In this document: positions 41,663 through 52,864 of the stretch, one piece after another
How positions within the stretch are numbered: the stretch's first letter is position 1
Layout of the letters: each line of letters begins with the position of its first letter
Source of the DNA: Phoronis australis
Taxonomy: Eukaryota; Phoronida; Phoronidae
Assembly (NCBI GenBank): GCA_002633005.1
Contig: NMRA01000091.1
Span: forward strand, 351,877 to 415,876
DNA: 64,000 bases
Reading direction: 5' to 3'
Translations under genes and position numbers: made by a program
Notes under the pieces: model-generated
What the model was told of the DNA's origin: nothing
Databases searched by the model: none
What the model saw: only the letters and a program-made list of their open reading frames with translations

Positions 41663-43935
41663 TGCTGGCTGAAGACAGAACATTCCATTTCAGATGCACA
41701 ATGTAATATTTTTTCATACTGGCTATTTTCAGACATTCTTACTAATTTTGCACACCCTTGCTAAAAAATTTTTCAGGGGCTTACAGCATTGCAAAGGCTC
41801 AAAATGATACCAATCTTTTTTGGTAAAAAGCTATCTCATACAAACCATGCTCAAAGCAAAGTAATTTTTCCCGAAAAGTTATTTTTCTATAAATTTGACA
41901 AAATGAAATTTCACCTGTCTACCACATTGTGTCCTGAGCTGAAGAATTTTTACCGTAATTACTTCAAGTATTATTCCTTGGACAAATTTTTGAGCATGCA
42001 ACCTTATCTATAAATAAAGTTTGAACAAAGTCAATTTTTCTAAAATGTAGGGACATGTTTCAGCGGTAAAACATCTGCCATTGTCAAGCTTTATTTAGAG
42101 AATGAATGTCAGGATGGCTGCAGGTATAATACACAGAAAATTCCGAAACACGCAAAAATACCAGAACAGGTTTGGCTAGCAATCAGCGAATCACAACTCA
42201 GTGTAACAGTGCCAACGACTCATGGGAAACCTGTGCATTAAGTGAGGGCGTTTACGAACACCGAATGTGAATGGCTTCATGCAGTTGTCAATAATCATAA
42301 AGCTGTGTTCGCCAGCCACCTCTCAACAAGTAGCATTGTTTTCCAAGTGTCTAAAGATTGTGAATTCTTATCGCTAACTATGTGTTCCTTCATCCTTGTA
42401 GTCAAGTGGGAGTTGTCTCCCCAATATAAGTTGCTTGGCAACAGCTACAATCAAATTTATACACTACATGGGATTTTAGAGCAAAACGAATCTTACCTTC
42501 AACATCAAGTTTACTTGAAACCCTGTAGGAATTAAATGCAAGCTGACAACTGCCCTTTTGCAAAACCTCAAAGACAATGATTTCAGTTTACGCTGTGCTA
42601 TCTTGGAGCACAGGCGCTTGGGTTTATCGCAAATGACGTCACTCATAATATATAAGCAAACATAAAGGTTGGACACTCGAAATCTGTTTGCTCAGAATTT
42701 TCTACTCAAATGTGCATGGAACTCCACGAAACTAGCATCGAACAACTCTTAGAATACTTTCTTTCATTCGATCTCTTCAAGTGGTAATTTGGCGACAAAA
42801 ATGCAAAAAGAATGCCAAAATCACAAATTCAAGGACCTAATTCCGTGATGTCATGGCAGACGGTCTTCGCACATCCGGGTTTAGACAGACGCTCCCGAGC
42901 TAAATCCGAAAGTCTAATTTCGCGCGGCTTTCGCCGTCAACTTGAATCCATCGACTACTTGATCATGAGAAGCAGAGAGCACTTTATTGCCAAATAAATG
43001 TAATTACTCACATATTTGTGTCAAATATAAATTATCCTGATACTGTATTGATATGCGAATTTTTTGTGTACTGTGATTTCTTATGAAGGTTTTACTTTTG
43101 GCCAAAACCATTGAGTTAACTCGTCGGCCACGCGCATTGTAATACTTGCACGGACTGCGTTTCCTGGCCGAGTGTGTGTTGTGCTTCAATCAAAAAAGTG
43201 CGTGATGTCAAGATGAGAAACAAGATACGCCAGTTTATGTTATAAAATTCTAAGTTAAGGGCTAAAATGAGCTGTCAGTGGAATAAAGTTACAAATAATC
43301 ATTAAAATACTAACTTTAACATTTTCAATTAGTTGAGTTTTGGATTAGAATTATTGAATTTGAAATATAGGTTGCCTGCTCAAACTCGAAGTTTCACCTA
43401 CGACAGGCGTACAAGTTGAAGCACAACTGAAATCCGCCATGTTTACTATTTCAGGTCCTTGAATTCAGAGTTTTGAGATTGTTTTAGAAATTCCATCGCC
43501 AATTCACCTCTCACCAATACAGTTAATGGGATCTAGGAAAGATAAGGCTTCGAAGGTTTATGCAACACCAGACTGAGGGAGGTGCACGCAGATTTTATTT
43601 GGATTTTGGACGGTTGAAGTTGGGAGCCTCGGCTTGGCAAAGATTAAGTGTCCAACCTTTATGTTTTCTTATATATATTATTGAGTGACGTCATTTGCGA
43701 TAAACCCAAGCACCTGTGTCTTGGAGTAAAAACCCCTATTACGTATTGACGGGGCTTTATATGAAAATAACTCAACCACTCGATCTTTAAAGATGTGTTC
43801 AATCAATTGCCGAGGAAATGAATTCCTAATGAAGGAACACCTAGTTAACGATAAGAGTTCACACACCTTTAGACACTTGGAAAACATGGCTGCTTCGGCG
43901 CTAGGGAACACCGCTTTACGTTTATTGACAACTGC

Positions 43936-45304
43936 GACTTGAATTAACTCAGTATTGGTCACAAGAATGGAGAATGAGTTTTAAACCAGAGAAAACATTG
44001 ACCTCACCTTCTCCAAATCTATTTGCTCTCTTCCTTGTTGACCCGTCTTATGACCTTAAACTTATGTTGAAATGATTCCTAGAAAACAGTTGCACAAACA
44101 TCTTGGTATACTGTTACATGAAAAACTCTCATTCAGACCCCAAGTTCGGGAGCTCGTGCAAAAAAATTCAGAAACTAATTAACCCATTTAAGCTCGTCTC
44201 TCATCATCTAAATTCTACACATTTAGAAGTTCTGTTCAAGTCCTTTTTATACTTCCACATGTGAATTATTGTGATATTATATATCAGTCTGCCAACACTG
44301 GTGCACTCCAGCATTTGGAGAAATCACAGTATCGAGCTGCCGTACTCATAACTGGGGCTTACAGGGGATCCAACAGTGTTAAGGTTTTGAATAGTCTCAA
44401 GTGGCCCAAATTGTCTACTCCACGCAACCTTCACATGGCCACATTTTCTTTCAAAGTAATAAACAATGTCAAGAACGCCTCCATCAAAAAATATTTGATC
44501 TATGCACTCGACATTCGTAGTTGTTTGAAATCCTCCACCCCATATGCAATTCCTCCGTCGTTTAGTCACTCAGTCATTCAGAAGGTCTACAGTCATGAAG
44601 TGCATCAACAACTGGAATTCTCTTCCAGTCTCTGTTAAGGAAAACAACTCTTTTATGAGTACAAAAAATAATTTTTGGAACTGCTTTTCATAATTTTGAT
44701 AACTCAACAACCCTGACTCAAATCTCCCTTCCCAGCGAACACGAAATAGCATTGTACAGATGCGGTCTTTTCCTCAACTCCGACAAGTTTAGGCACAACT
44801 TTAGTAATGTCTCTCCAAGCTGTAAATGTGGTGACCATCAATCTTATCCTCATGTTTTCTTCAAATGTCCCCTCATCGAATACCCGAGAGGCTCACTCTT
44901 TCATGCACTCAATGAAAACCAATCAATTGTAAAAGTTCTCAATTCTTGTAATAATATCCCTACTAAAGTTACATTATTATTGACTGGTAGTCCTAACTTT
45001 GGCCATGTTATCAATGAATTCCTCCTAAGCAACGTTACCAAATTTTTATGTATCACTTATAAATATTGTTGCTTCTGATTTCCACACATCTATCTGTATA
45101 TGTTTTTGTTTTTGAATGTTCGTAATAGCATATCTAAATATTGGAATACTTGTATTAGATACCACTTAAATGTATATACCTCTATGTATATTACTTTCAT
45201 CTATGAATTGTCTACAACCCAGATATAACGCTTCGTGATTTCTGGGTTTGTCATTACTTCTTTGTATGTTCTGTGTATTCCTCAATGAATATATATCACT
45301 CCGT
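43936..45304 (+). mobile_element. 5'-truncated non-LTR retrotransposon insertion
   Basis: Bounded by ACTGC at 43,931-43,935 and 45,305-45,309, a 5-bp target duplication inside the foldback arm. The inserted sequence starts inside a reverse transcriptase gene (WSQEWRMSFKPEKT) and ends in a 3' UTR without a poly(A) tail. Confidence 0.8.
43937..45078 (+). pseudogene. LINE reverse transcriptase, C-terminal third, broken by frameshifts
   Basis: Pieces in order on the plus strand: WSQEWRMSFKPEKT; HKHLGILLHEKLSFRPQVRE; then, after a shift, KIQKLINPFKLVSHHLNSTH; then PHVNYCDIIYQSA and SLKWPKLSTPRNLHMATFSF; then, after a further shift, NNWNSLPVSVKENNSF; and finally a zinc-knuckle-like CKCGDHQSYPHVFFKCP. 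These match the thumb region and C-terminal C.C..H..C module of Jockey/CR1-like LINEs. The catalytic YADD part is missing because of 5' truncation, and several frameshifts show the copy is dead. Confidence 0.8.
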
Positions 45305-45515
45305 ACTGCAAGAAGCCATTCACATTCGGTCTTAAGAAACGCTTTCACTCAATGCACAGGTTTCCCATGAGTCGTTGACACTGTTACTGTGACTGAGTTG
45401 TGATTCGCTGATTGCTGACCAATCCTGTTCTGGCATTTTTGCGTGTTTTGGAATTTTCTGTGTACTGTACCTGTAACTGTCCAGGCATCCATTCTCTAAA
45501 TAAACCTTAACAAGG

Positions 45516-46329
45516 ATGATTTATTATTGTCTTTATTCAAGCTTTACCTTGTGTTCCTCAGTTCGAGAAAGATCTCGTAGAACTATCTATAAATAATTAC
45601 GATCAACAAAATGGGGGAACTTAGGATTCCAGGAAAATAATCCAGTCAAGTGTTTCTTTAAAAATGTTACAAGCTCATTCATTTAACTTAAGAAGTTACA
45701 CAAACTAACATCCATCTCCCTGAACATAAACTTCAGAATAGCCAGAACCTCACTTGACCAACTAGTTCAACTGACTAAATACAAGCGTTAACTCCATTCC
45801 TGCATTGTCACTAACCTCAAAAAAGAGAAAATCAACATGTGGGTAAACTGAAAAAAATGTAACTGGATTGCGTTACAAACATTTTAGCCCTGGAGGTCAC
45901 GGGGTCGTGGGGAAGAAATCCACTTGGCTGAAGGTGGACATGTTACAGAATCTTGTACAGAATGTACTTTGGCGCACAGCACCCATAATGTGGTTTAGTG
46001 AAGGAAGCACCCACAATGCACTTCAGCACAGGAAGCACACACACACTTGGTGATCGTGGACTGCTGAGGGTGAACAACTCATAACACAAAGCATGGATTC
46101 CTAGAAAGCTGCAAGATCAGTCAGCAATTGAACAGTGGAAGTTTCTAGTTGGCTGATAAACTTTCACATGAAATTACTGGAAACACAAAACCAACCTCTA
46201 ATTCTATAATTATCAGTCATAAAAATCACACTTCCCAGAAATATCTGTAACCACAATGACCTTCCACTGAAACCTGACTGACCTCGGAAACCTCAGGTAA
46301 TGAAGTAATCACATTCATTCATTCATAAG
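45516..46329. other. No gene recognised
   Basis: Non-coding in all frames as far as I can tell. One short cacacaca run occurs near 46,040. Confidence 0.5.
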
Positions 46330-46502
46330 CACGGGTGAGAAACAACATGACCGCCGGTCCTCTTAAATCGGACCGACTCACCCAAAACAAGACCTCTGGG
46401 GATCAAATAGGACCGCCGCACCAGAAAATGGGACTGACGCACCTAAAAACATGACCGCCCCACCACAAAATAGGACCCCCGGGGACTGAACATGACAGCC
46501 GA
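46330..46502 (+). repeat. Left arm of an inverted repeat (partner 49,659-49,828)
   Basis: Begins cacgggtgagaaacaacatg and ends gggactgaacatgacagccg. Its complement lies 3.2 kb away. The arm itself is built from repeated ggaccgccgcacc/aacatgaccgcc words. Confidence 0.9.
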
Positions 46503-46575
46503 GGATTGAAACCGCAGTGACAAACAAGTTAAGATTTATTACCGGTAGGCCTACACAGATCATACAATGGAGCTA

Positions 46576-46576
46576 N
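46576..46576. other. Single N (assembly join)
   Basis: One ambiguous base, about a dozen bases before the start of block A. Together with the N at 49,225 it brackets that block. Confidence 0.9.
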
Positions 46577-46583
46577 ACAAAAC

Positions 46584-49224
46584 GAGCTCCTGCCGTATAC
46601 CATACCGCCTTTGTTCAGATCAGCTTTTAGCCTGTTCAAGAGACAATTTCTTTTTAATAATTGACATCTTCATCTTCATCGTCATAGTCCCATCGTGGCA
46701 ACCATTGGCTCCATTGTGAAGTAGATGTTCTAGTTTCCATCTGGGGAGACGGAGCGGTCTCTGCCATTTTGACAGTAATGAAGAACAAAAACAGTAAGGC
46801 ATGTGACTAAATGTCATATTAGTGCCCCCTAGTGATAACTTCACTGAACTAGTTTTCTGAGCAACTGCGAAGCTGATGAGAACACTAACGGTCAACTTTA
46901 CCGTTAACCACAGTTAACATGGAAGCTTGAATATTAGCAAAGTTGACTGTGTGGGAAAGAGCCTTCAAACTACCTCAAAAAAAATTGAAAACTTTCATTC
47001 TTTACATTCAAACAGTTGAAAAGTTATTATAAATTCCAGCATCTAGCAAGTTGGAAATAGCCCAACACTGAAGCCCACCCAACAAGTTGGCAGAACTTAA
47101 GCCACAGAAACATTCCATTGAGCTCAGGGAAGCAGATCAAAGTACCATCAGTAATACTCATCATTACTTTACTCAGCACAGCCTATATTGATATTGGAGG
47201 TATTATGTTGACCCAGTTTTCACCCCTTGATCTTTTGTACCCAGTTGTAACATAATCTTGAATTTGAGGTCATTCACCTCTGCTAGGGATTATTACAGTT
47301 ACTTACCCCTTCTAGATATAACCTACCATGTAATGAAACACATTGTGGAATAATATACAACACACAGTCTAGACTGCACTAGGGTTTGGTGAATTCACCA
47401 GTATACCTAAGTTCTACAGATTTGGAACATACAGGTGGATTTTTTCATTTAGATTTAATGAAGACAATTTATGCTGTTTTTTGCTTATTCCAGCAATTGA
47501 CCTTTCGCAAACTCTGCCCCCTTATGAAAAGTCACTTGACATCCGACAAACAAACAATAAGTTTTACCCGACAACGTATTGTTTGTCGGGTAAAATGGCG
47601 GCTTGGAAACGAAGATGTGTAAAGAATGCTGTGTTCTTATAGGTCAATTAAGATGTCACTCAAAATCCAGTGGCAATAGGTCAATTCACCCAACTTTACC
47701 ACAATACCCCCTAAGCAGGTCAAGGCTCAGGGTATTCCTGTTTTATAGTACCCTAATTATTTGGCTTAACAACCTGGGGACTCGAACTGTCAAGACTCCG
47801 AAACCAGGGGCGCTTAACTCAGAGTTGGGCCCTTAAATTGAAAAATTCAAGAAATTGGGGGCAGGCGCTTACTTGAAACGGGCTCTTAACTTGAGTCAGC
47901 AAGTCGCCATGGCCACTTATGACTTCCGAAACTGAAGTATACAGACCCAAAGTTCAAAGAATTTGCCTCAAGGCTAAGATGTCGCTGCAAAAGTTGAATC
48001 AGTGCCCTTGAACTCGACAGTTGAACTCAAATAGCTACCGTAAGAGAGCAACTTGAAATAAGAGAAAATATGTGTAAGAAAATGCCTGCAAAAACTCTAG
48101 GCCTGACTTATTATATGAACATCACCACACTCAATGAAGATGCAAAGTTAGATAAATCTTGTCAAAAATGAAGACTTGGTGCACAGAAGTGGTGTAGTGC
48201 ATATTTCACAACAAAAAAATCTTTAGTCTTACCATACACTGGTTACGTATTCGATAAGCAGTTTCGCATGCATAACCCGACCAGGGCATACAGAGATTTG
48301 CAGAAGTTTAAGTGCTTGGATAAGTAGCACTAGACTCCCCTCCCTCACATTTCTAGGCTTGTCAAATTAACACACAAGGCATTAACTCCAACGTTTCTGG
48401 TACTGAACATTTCCTTTATTGGACACCAAATTTTCAAACACTAACATTCTTGTAGTAAATACACACACCAAGAAATTTTGTACAACTTAGTCATTTAACA
48501 GTGAACCCACCTAATGACAAACTAGACTTGTCCTTTTATAAAAAATAACTTTGGTTCAAATCAACACTGCCTAATCTACTGATTAGTTTTTGAGCACTGA
48601 ATTAACTTTTTAAATCACTGAATCAACTTTGTGAAGTTCTTTCGGTATCTTATCTGAATCAAAAATGATCCCTGCCTTTTGAAAATGGTCAACAAAGTAT
48701 TTGGAGGTCTGTCATAGGGTAATTCTCCACTTAAATAATAAATTTATATATCAGTAAATTTATACTGAAGGTACTCATGGTGTACTTGAGAATTCTTTGT
48801 AACCAGTAAATAATTAAGTTGCAATTTTCTTCTAAAATTTGCTATGCACGTTGTTATTACAAAGTTCACCAGCTTTTAAGCATAAGAATTTATGGCTGAC
48901 CACACGTAGGTATTCAAATGCTTCAAGTTTCTGTACTCATAGTCTGCTTTTTAATATTCAGCTGTATAGGTCAGGAGTATGACAGCAGTCTGTTGTAGGC
49001 AGAGCATTGCCATACTGCACTGCGGTCTTGATATTAATGAACCCTCAAATAGTCACACTCTTGATTAGCGGTATGGTTTAATGAGCTGGGTATGGCTTAA
49101 TGAGGTCGTAAACACTTTGCATTTTTCCAAGAAATTACAAAGTCTGTCCAAACACATGGACAGTTTTACCACTCATTTGACAGTGAAGTATGTAAACAAC
49201 TGAGCAGTACACTATTGCAGCTGA
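46584..49224. repeat. Block A: first copy of a 2.6-kb duplicate
   Basis: Runs from aacgagctcctgccgtatac to cactattgcagctg and matches 50,247-52,864 end to end, with scattered single-base changes and small indels (for example an extra cttcat near 46,670). The last ~800 bp are almost identical. No gene is recognised inside; short open frames are conserved only because the copies are near-identical. Both ends fall at an N. Confidence 0.9.
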
Positions 49225-49225
49225 N
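49225..49225. other. Single N (assembly join)
   Basis: One ambiguous base exactly where similarity to the second block ends. Confidence 0.9.
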
Positions 49226-49658
49226 CAAACCGAATTTCAGAACAAATCGTGCTGCTGCGAAGTTGAGTTATCATCTTAATTCCGAAAGATGTCGCAAATT
49301 TTAGGAAATGGCGGGTGCTCATGTCACGAGCGTGACAGACTTTTTTGTTACAATAGACAAACAAATGACGTTCATTAGATTGTTTTTCACTCAAGCGGCT
49401 GCAACCTGCAAGGTGAGTGTTGATTGACTCCCAGGTTTGCATGCGCCTGCTCCACTCACTAGCTCTACATGGTGATATAAATTTCAAGACGAGGTGACGA
49501 GCAGAACTATACCCGGGCTGTGGGAAATTTCGGGGATGTAACGGAGCTCAATAACGCAGTGCTATCAAGCTTTATTTTGGCGAGTTTTTACACAGCTAGC
49601 TGACCGGTTACGTCATAACCCGCACTTGTACAAACGCCTTGATAACTACATTTTGTCC

Positions 49659-49828
49659 GGCGGTCATGTTCAGTCCCTGGCGGTCCTGTTTTGTGGTGGG
49701 GTAGTCATGTTTTTAGGTGCGTCAGTCCCATTTTCTGGTGCGGTAGTCCCATTTGATCCCCAGAGGTCCTGTTTTGGGTGAGTCAGTCCGATTTATAGGA
49801 CCAGAGGTCATGTTGTTTCTCACCCGTG
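49659..49828 (-). repeat. Right arm of the inverted repeat (partner 46,330-46,502)
   Basis: Inverse of the left arm. With block A left out, the two arms would bound an element of about 0.85 kb, a typical foldback/MITE size. Confidence 0.9.
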
Positions 49829-49962
49829 AAAAGCATTTCAGAAGCCTTTCCCACTGGCTCCGAAGTTTGGGCACTATGAAGGGAACACTTAACATTGATG
49901 CTATTGGAGTTATCAACGGGAGTTACTGTTTTTGCCAACAGTGGGTAGTGACTGCTTAATAT

Positions 49963-50012
49963 TTGTTAATATTTGTTAATATTTTTGTTAATATTTGTTA
50001 ATATTTTGCTTT
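49963..50012. repeat. AT-rich 11-13-bp tandem repeat
   Basis: Five units of atatttgttaa / atatttttgttaa. Confidence 0.85.
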
Positions 50013-50246
50013 ATTTATTATTTTGGCAGTACAAGCATCATGTTTCAATTTATCCATGTACCGGTAATTGCTGGATTCTTTACATAAAAATCTTGGCCAG
50101 TTGCTTCACCAATGTTCTGTCAAACGTCTAACTTTGTTCAGAGAATACAAGTGGCATGGAATAAAGACAGCCAACAACGACAAGTGTCGTGTTTTCAACA
50201 ACTTTCACATAAAAAAATCACTGAATGTTTAGTGTATATACTGAAA

Positions 50247-52864
50247 CGAGCTCCTGCCGTATACCATACCGCCTTTGTTCAGATCAGCTTTTAGCCTATT
50301 CAAGAGACAATTTCTTTTTAATAATTGACATCTTCATCGTCATAGTCCCATCGTGGCAACCATTGGCTCCATTGTGAAGTTGATGTTCTAGTTTCCATCT
50401 GGGGAGACGGAGCGGTCTCTGCCATTTTGACAGTAATGAAGAACAAAAACAGTAAGGCATGTGACCAAATGTCATATTAGTGCCCCCTAGTGATAACTTC
50501 ACTGAACTAGTTTTCTGAACAACTGCGAAGCTGATGAGAACACTAACGGTCAACTTTACGGTTAACCACAGTTAACATGGAAGCTTGAATATTAGCAAAG
50601 TTGACTGTGTCGGAAAGAGCCTTCAAACTACCTCAAAAAAAATTGAAAACTTTCATTCTTTACATTCAAACAGTTGAAAAGTTATTATAAATTCCAGCAT
50701 CAAGCATGTTGGAAATAGCCCAACACTGAAGCCCACCCAACAAGTTGGCAGAACTTAAGCCACAGAAACATTCCATTGAGCTCAGGGAAGCAGATCAAAG
50801 TACCATCAGTAATACTCATCATTACTTTACTCAGCACAGCCTATGCTGATATTGGAGGTATTATGTTGACCCAGCTTTCACCCCTGAATCTTTTGTACCC
50901 AGTTGTAACACAATCTTGAATTTGAGGTCATTCACCTCTGCTAGGGATTATTACAGTTACTTACCCCTTCTAGATATAACCTACCATGTAATGAAACACA
51001 TTGTGGAATAATATACACCACACAGTCTAGACTGCACTAGGGTTTGGTGAATTCACCAGTATACCTAAGTTTTACAGATCTGATTTGGAACATACAGGTG
51101 GATTTTTTCATTTAGATTTAATGAAGACAATTTATGCTGTTTTTTGCTTATTCCAGCAATTGACCTTTCGCAAACTCTGCCCCCTTACGAAAAGTCACTT
51201 GACATCCGACAAACAAACAATAAGTTTTACCCCACGACGTATTGTTTGTCGGGAAAAATGGCGGCTTGGAAACGAAGGTGTGTCAAGAATGCTGTGTTAT
51301 TATAGGTCAATTAAGATGTCACTCAAAATCCAGTGGCAATAGGTCAATTCACCCAACTTTACCACAATACCCCCTAAGCAGGTCAAGGCTCAGAGTATTC
51401 CTGTTTTATAGTACCCTAATTATTTGGCTTAACAACCTGGGGACTCGAACTGGCAAGACTCCGAAACCAGGGGCGCTTAAATTGGAAAATTCAAGAAATT
51501 GGGGGCAGGCGCTTACTTGAAACGGGCTCTTAACTTGAATCAGCAAGTCGCCATGGCCACTTATGACTTCCGAAACTGAAGTATACAGACCCAAAGTTCA
51601 AAGAATTTGCCTCAAGGCTAAGATGTCGATGCAAAAGTTGAATCAGTGTCCTTGAACTCGACAGTTGAACTCAAATACCTACCGTAAGAGAGAAACTTGA
51701 AATAAGAGAAAATATGTGTAAGAAAATGCCTGCAAAAACTCTAGGCCTGACTTATTATATGAACATCACCACACTCAATGAAGATGCAAAGTTAGATAAA
51801 TCTTGTCAAAAATGAAGACTTGGTGCACAGACGTGGTGTGGTGCATATTTCACAACAAAAAAATCTTGAGTCTTACCATCATACACTGGTTACGTATTTG
51901 ATAAGCAGTTTCGCATGCATAACCCGGCCAGGGCATACAGAGCTCTGCAGAAGTGCTTGGATAAGTAGCACTAGACTCCCCTCCCTCACATTTCTAGGCT
52001 TGTCAAATTAGCGTACAAGGCATTAACTCCAACGTTTCTGGTACTGAACATTTCCTTTATTGGACACCAAATTTTCAAACACTAACATTCTTGTAGTAAA
52101 TACACACACCAAGAAATTTTGTACAACTTAGTCATTTAACAGTGAACCCACCTAATGACAAACTAGACTTGTCCTTTTATAAAAAATAACTTTGGTTCAA
52201 ATCAACACTGCCTAATCTACTGATTAGTTTTTGAGCACTGAATTAACTTTTTAAATCACTGAATCAACTTTGTGAAGTTCTTTCGGTATCTTATCTGAAT
52301 CAAAAATGATCCCTGCCTTTTGAAAATGGTCAACAAAGTATTTGGAGGTCTGTCATAGGGTAATTCTCCACTTAAATAATAAATTTATATATCAGTAAAT
52401 TTATACTGAAGGTACTCATGGTGTACTTGAGAATTCTTTGTAACCAGTAAATAATTAAGTTGCAATTTTCTTCTAAAATTTGCTATGCACGTTGTTATTA
52501 CAAAGTTCACCAGCTTTTAAGCATAAGAATTTATGGCTGACCACACGTAGGTATTCAAATGCTTCAAGTTTCTGTACTCATAGTCTGCTTTTTAATATTC
52601 AACTGTATAGGTCAGGAGTATGACAGCAGTCTGTTGTAGGCAGAGCATTGCCATACTGCACTGCGGTCTTGATATTAATGAACCCTCAAATAGTCACACT
52701 CTTGATTAGCGGTATGGTTTAATGAGCTGGGTATGGCTTAATGAGGTCGTAAACACTTTGCATTTTTCCAAGAAATTACAAAGTCTGTCCAAACACATGG
52801 ACAGTTTTACCACTCATTTGACAGTGAAGTATGTAAACAACTGAGCAGTACACTATTGCAGCTG
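50247..52864. repeat. Block A': second copy of the 2.6-kb duplicate
   Basis: Joined without Ns to unique sequence on both sides (tagtgtatatactg on the left, gttttttcaatggcc on the right), so this copy looks like the natural locus. Same content as block A. Confidence 0.9.

Larger units (their letters stand above)
42080..45515. mobile_element. Large foldback element with a LINE nested in its right arm
   Basis: The left arm (42,080 to about 42,850) is the inverse of the right arm, which is found in two parts: about 43,450-43,935 and 45,305-45,515. Matching words include ttttccaagtgtctaaag, gggtttatcgcaaatgacgt and cccatgagtcgttg. The two right-arm parts are contiguous in the left arm, so the 1.37 kb between them was inserted later. 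Outer ends read (in arm direction) cattctctaaataaa. No transposase is seen in the ~600-bp centre. Confidence 0.8.

Noticed and set aside
47520-51342. Conserved open frames in blocks A and A' (for example HTGGFFHLDLMKTIYAVF)
   Set aside because: They are conserved only because the two blocks are near-identical copies. They contain no recognisable domain and carry the same substitutions in silent and non-silent positions.
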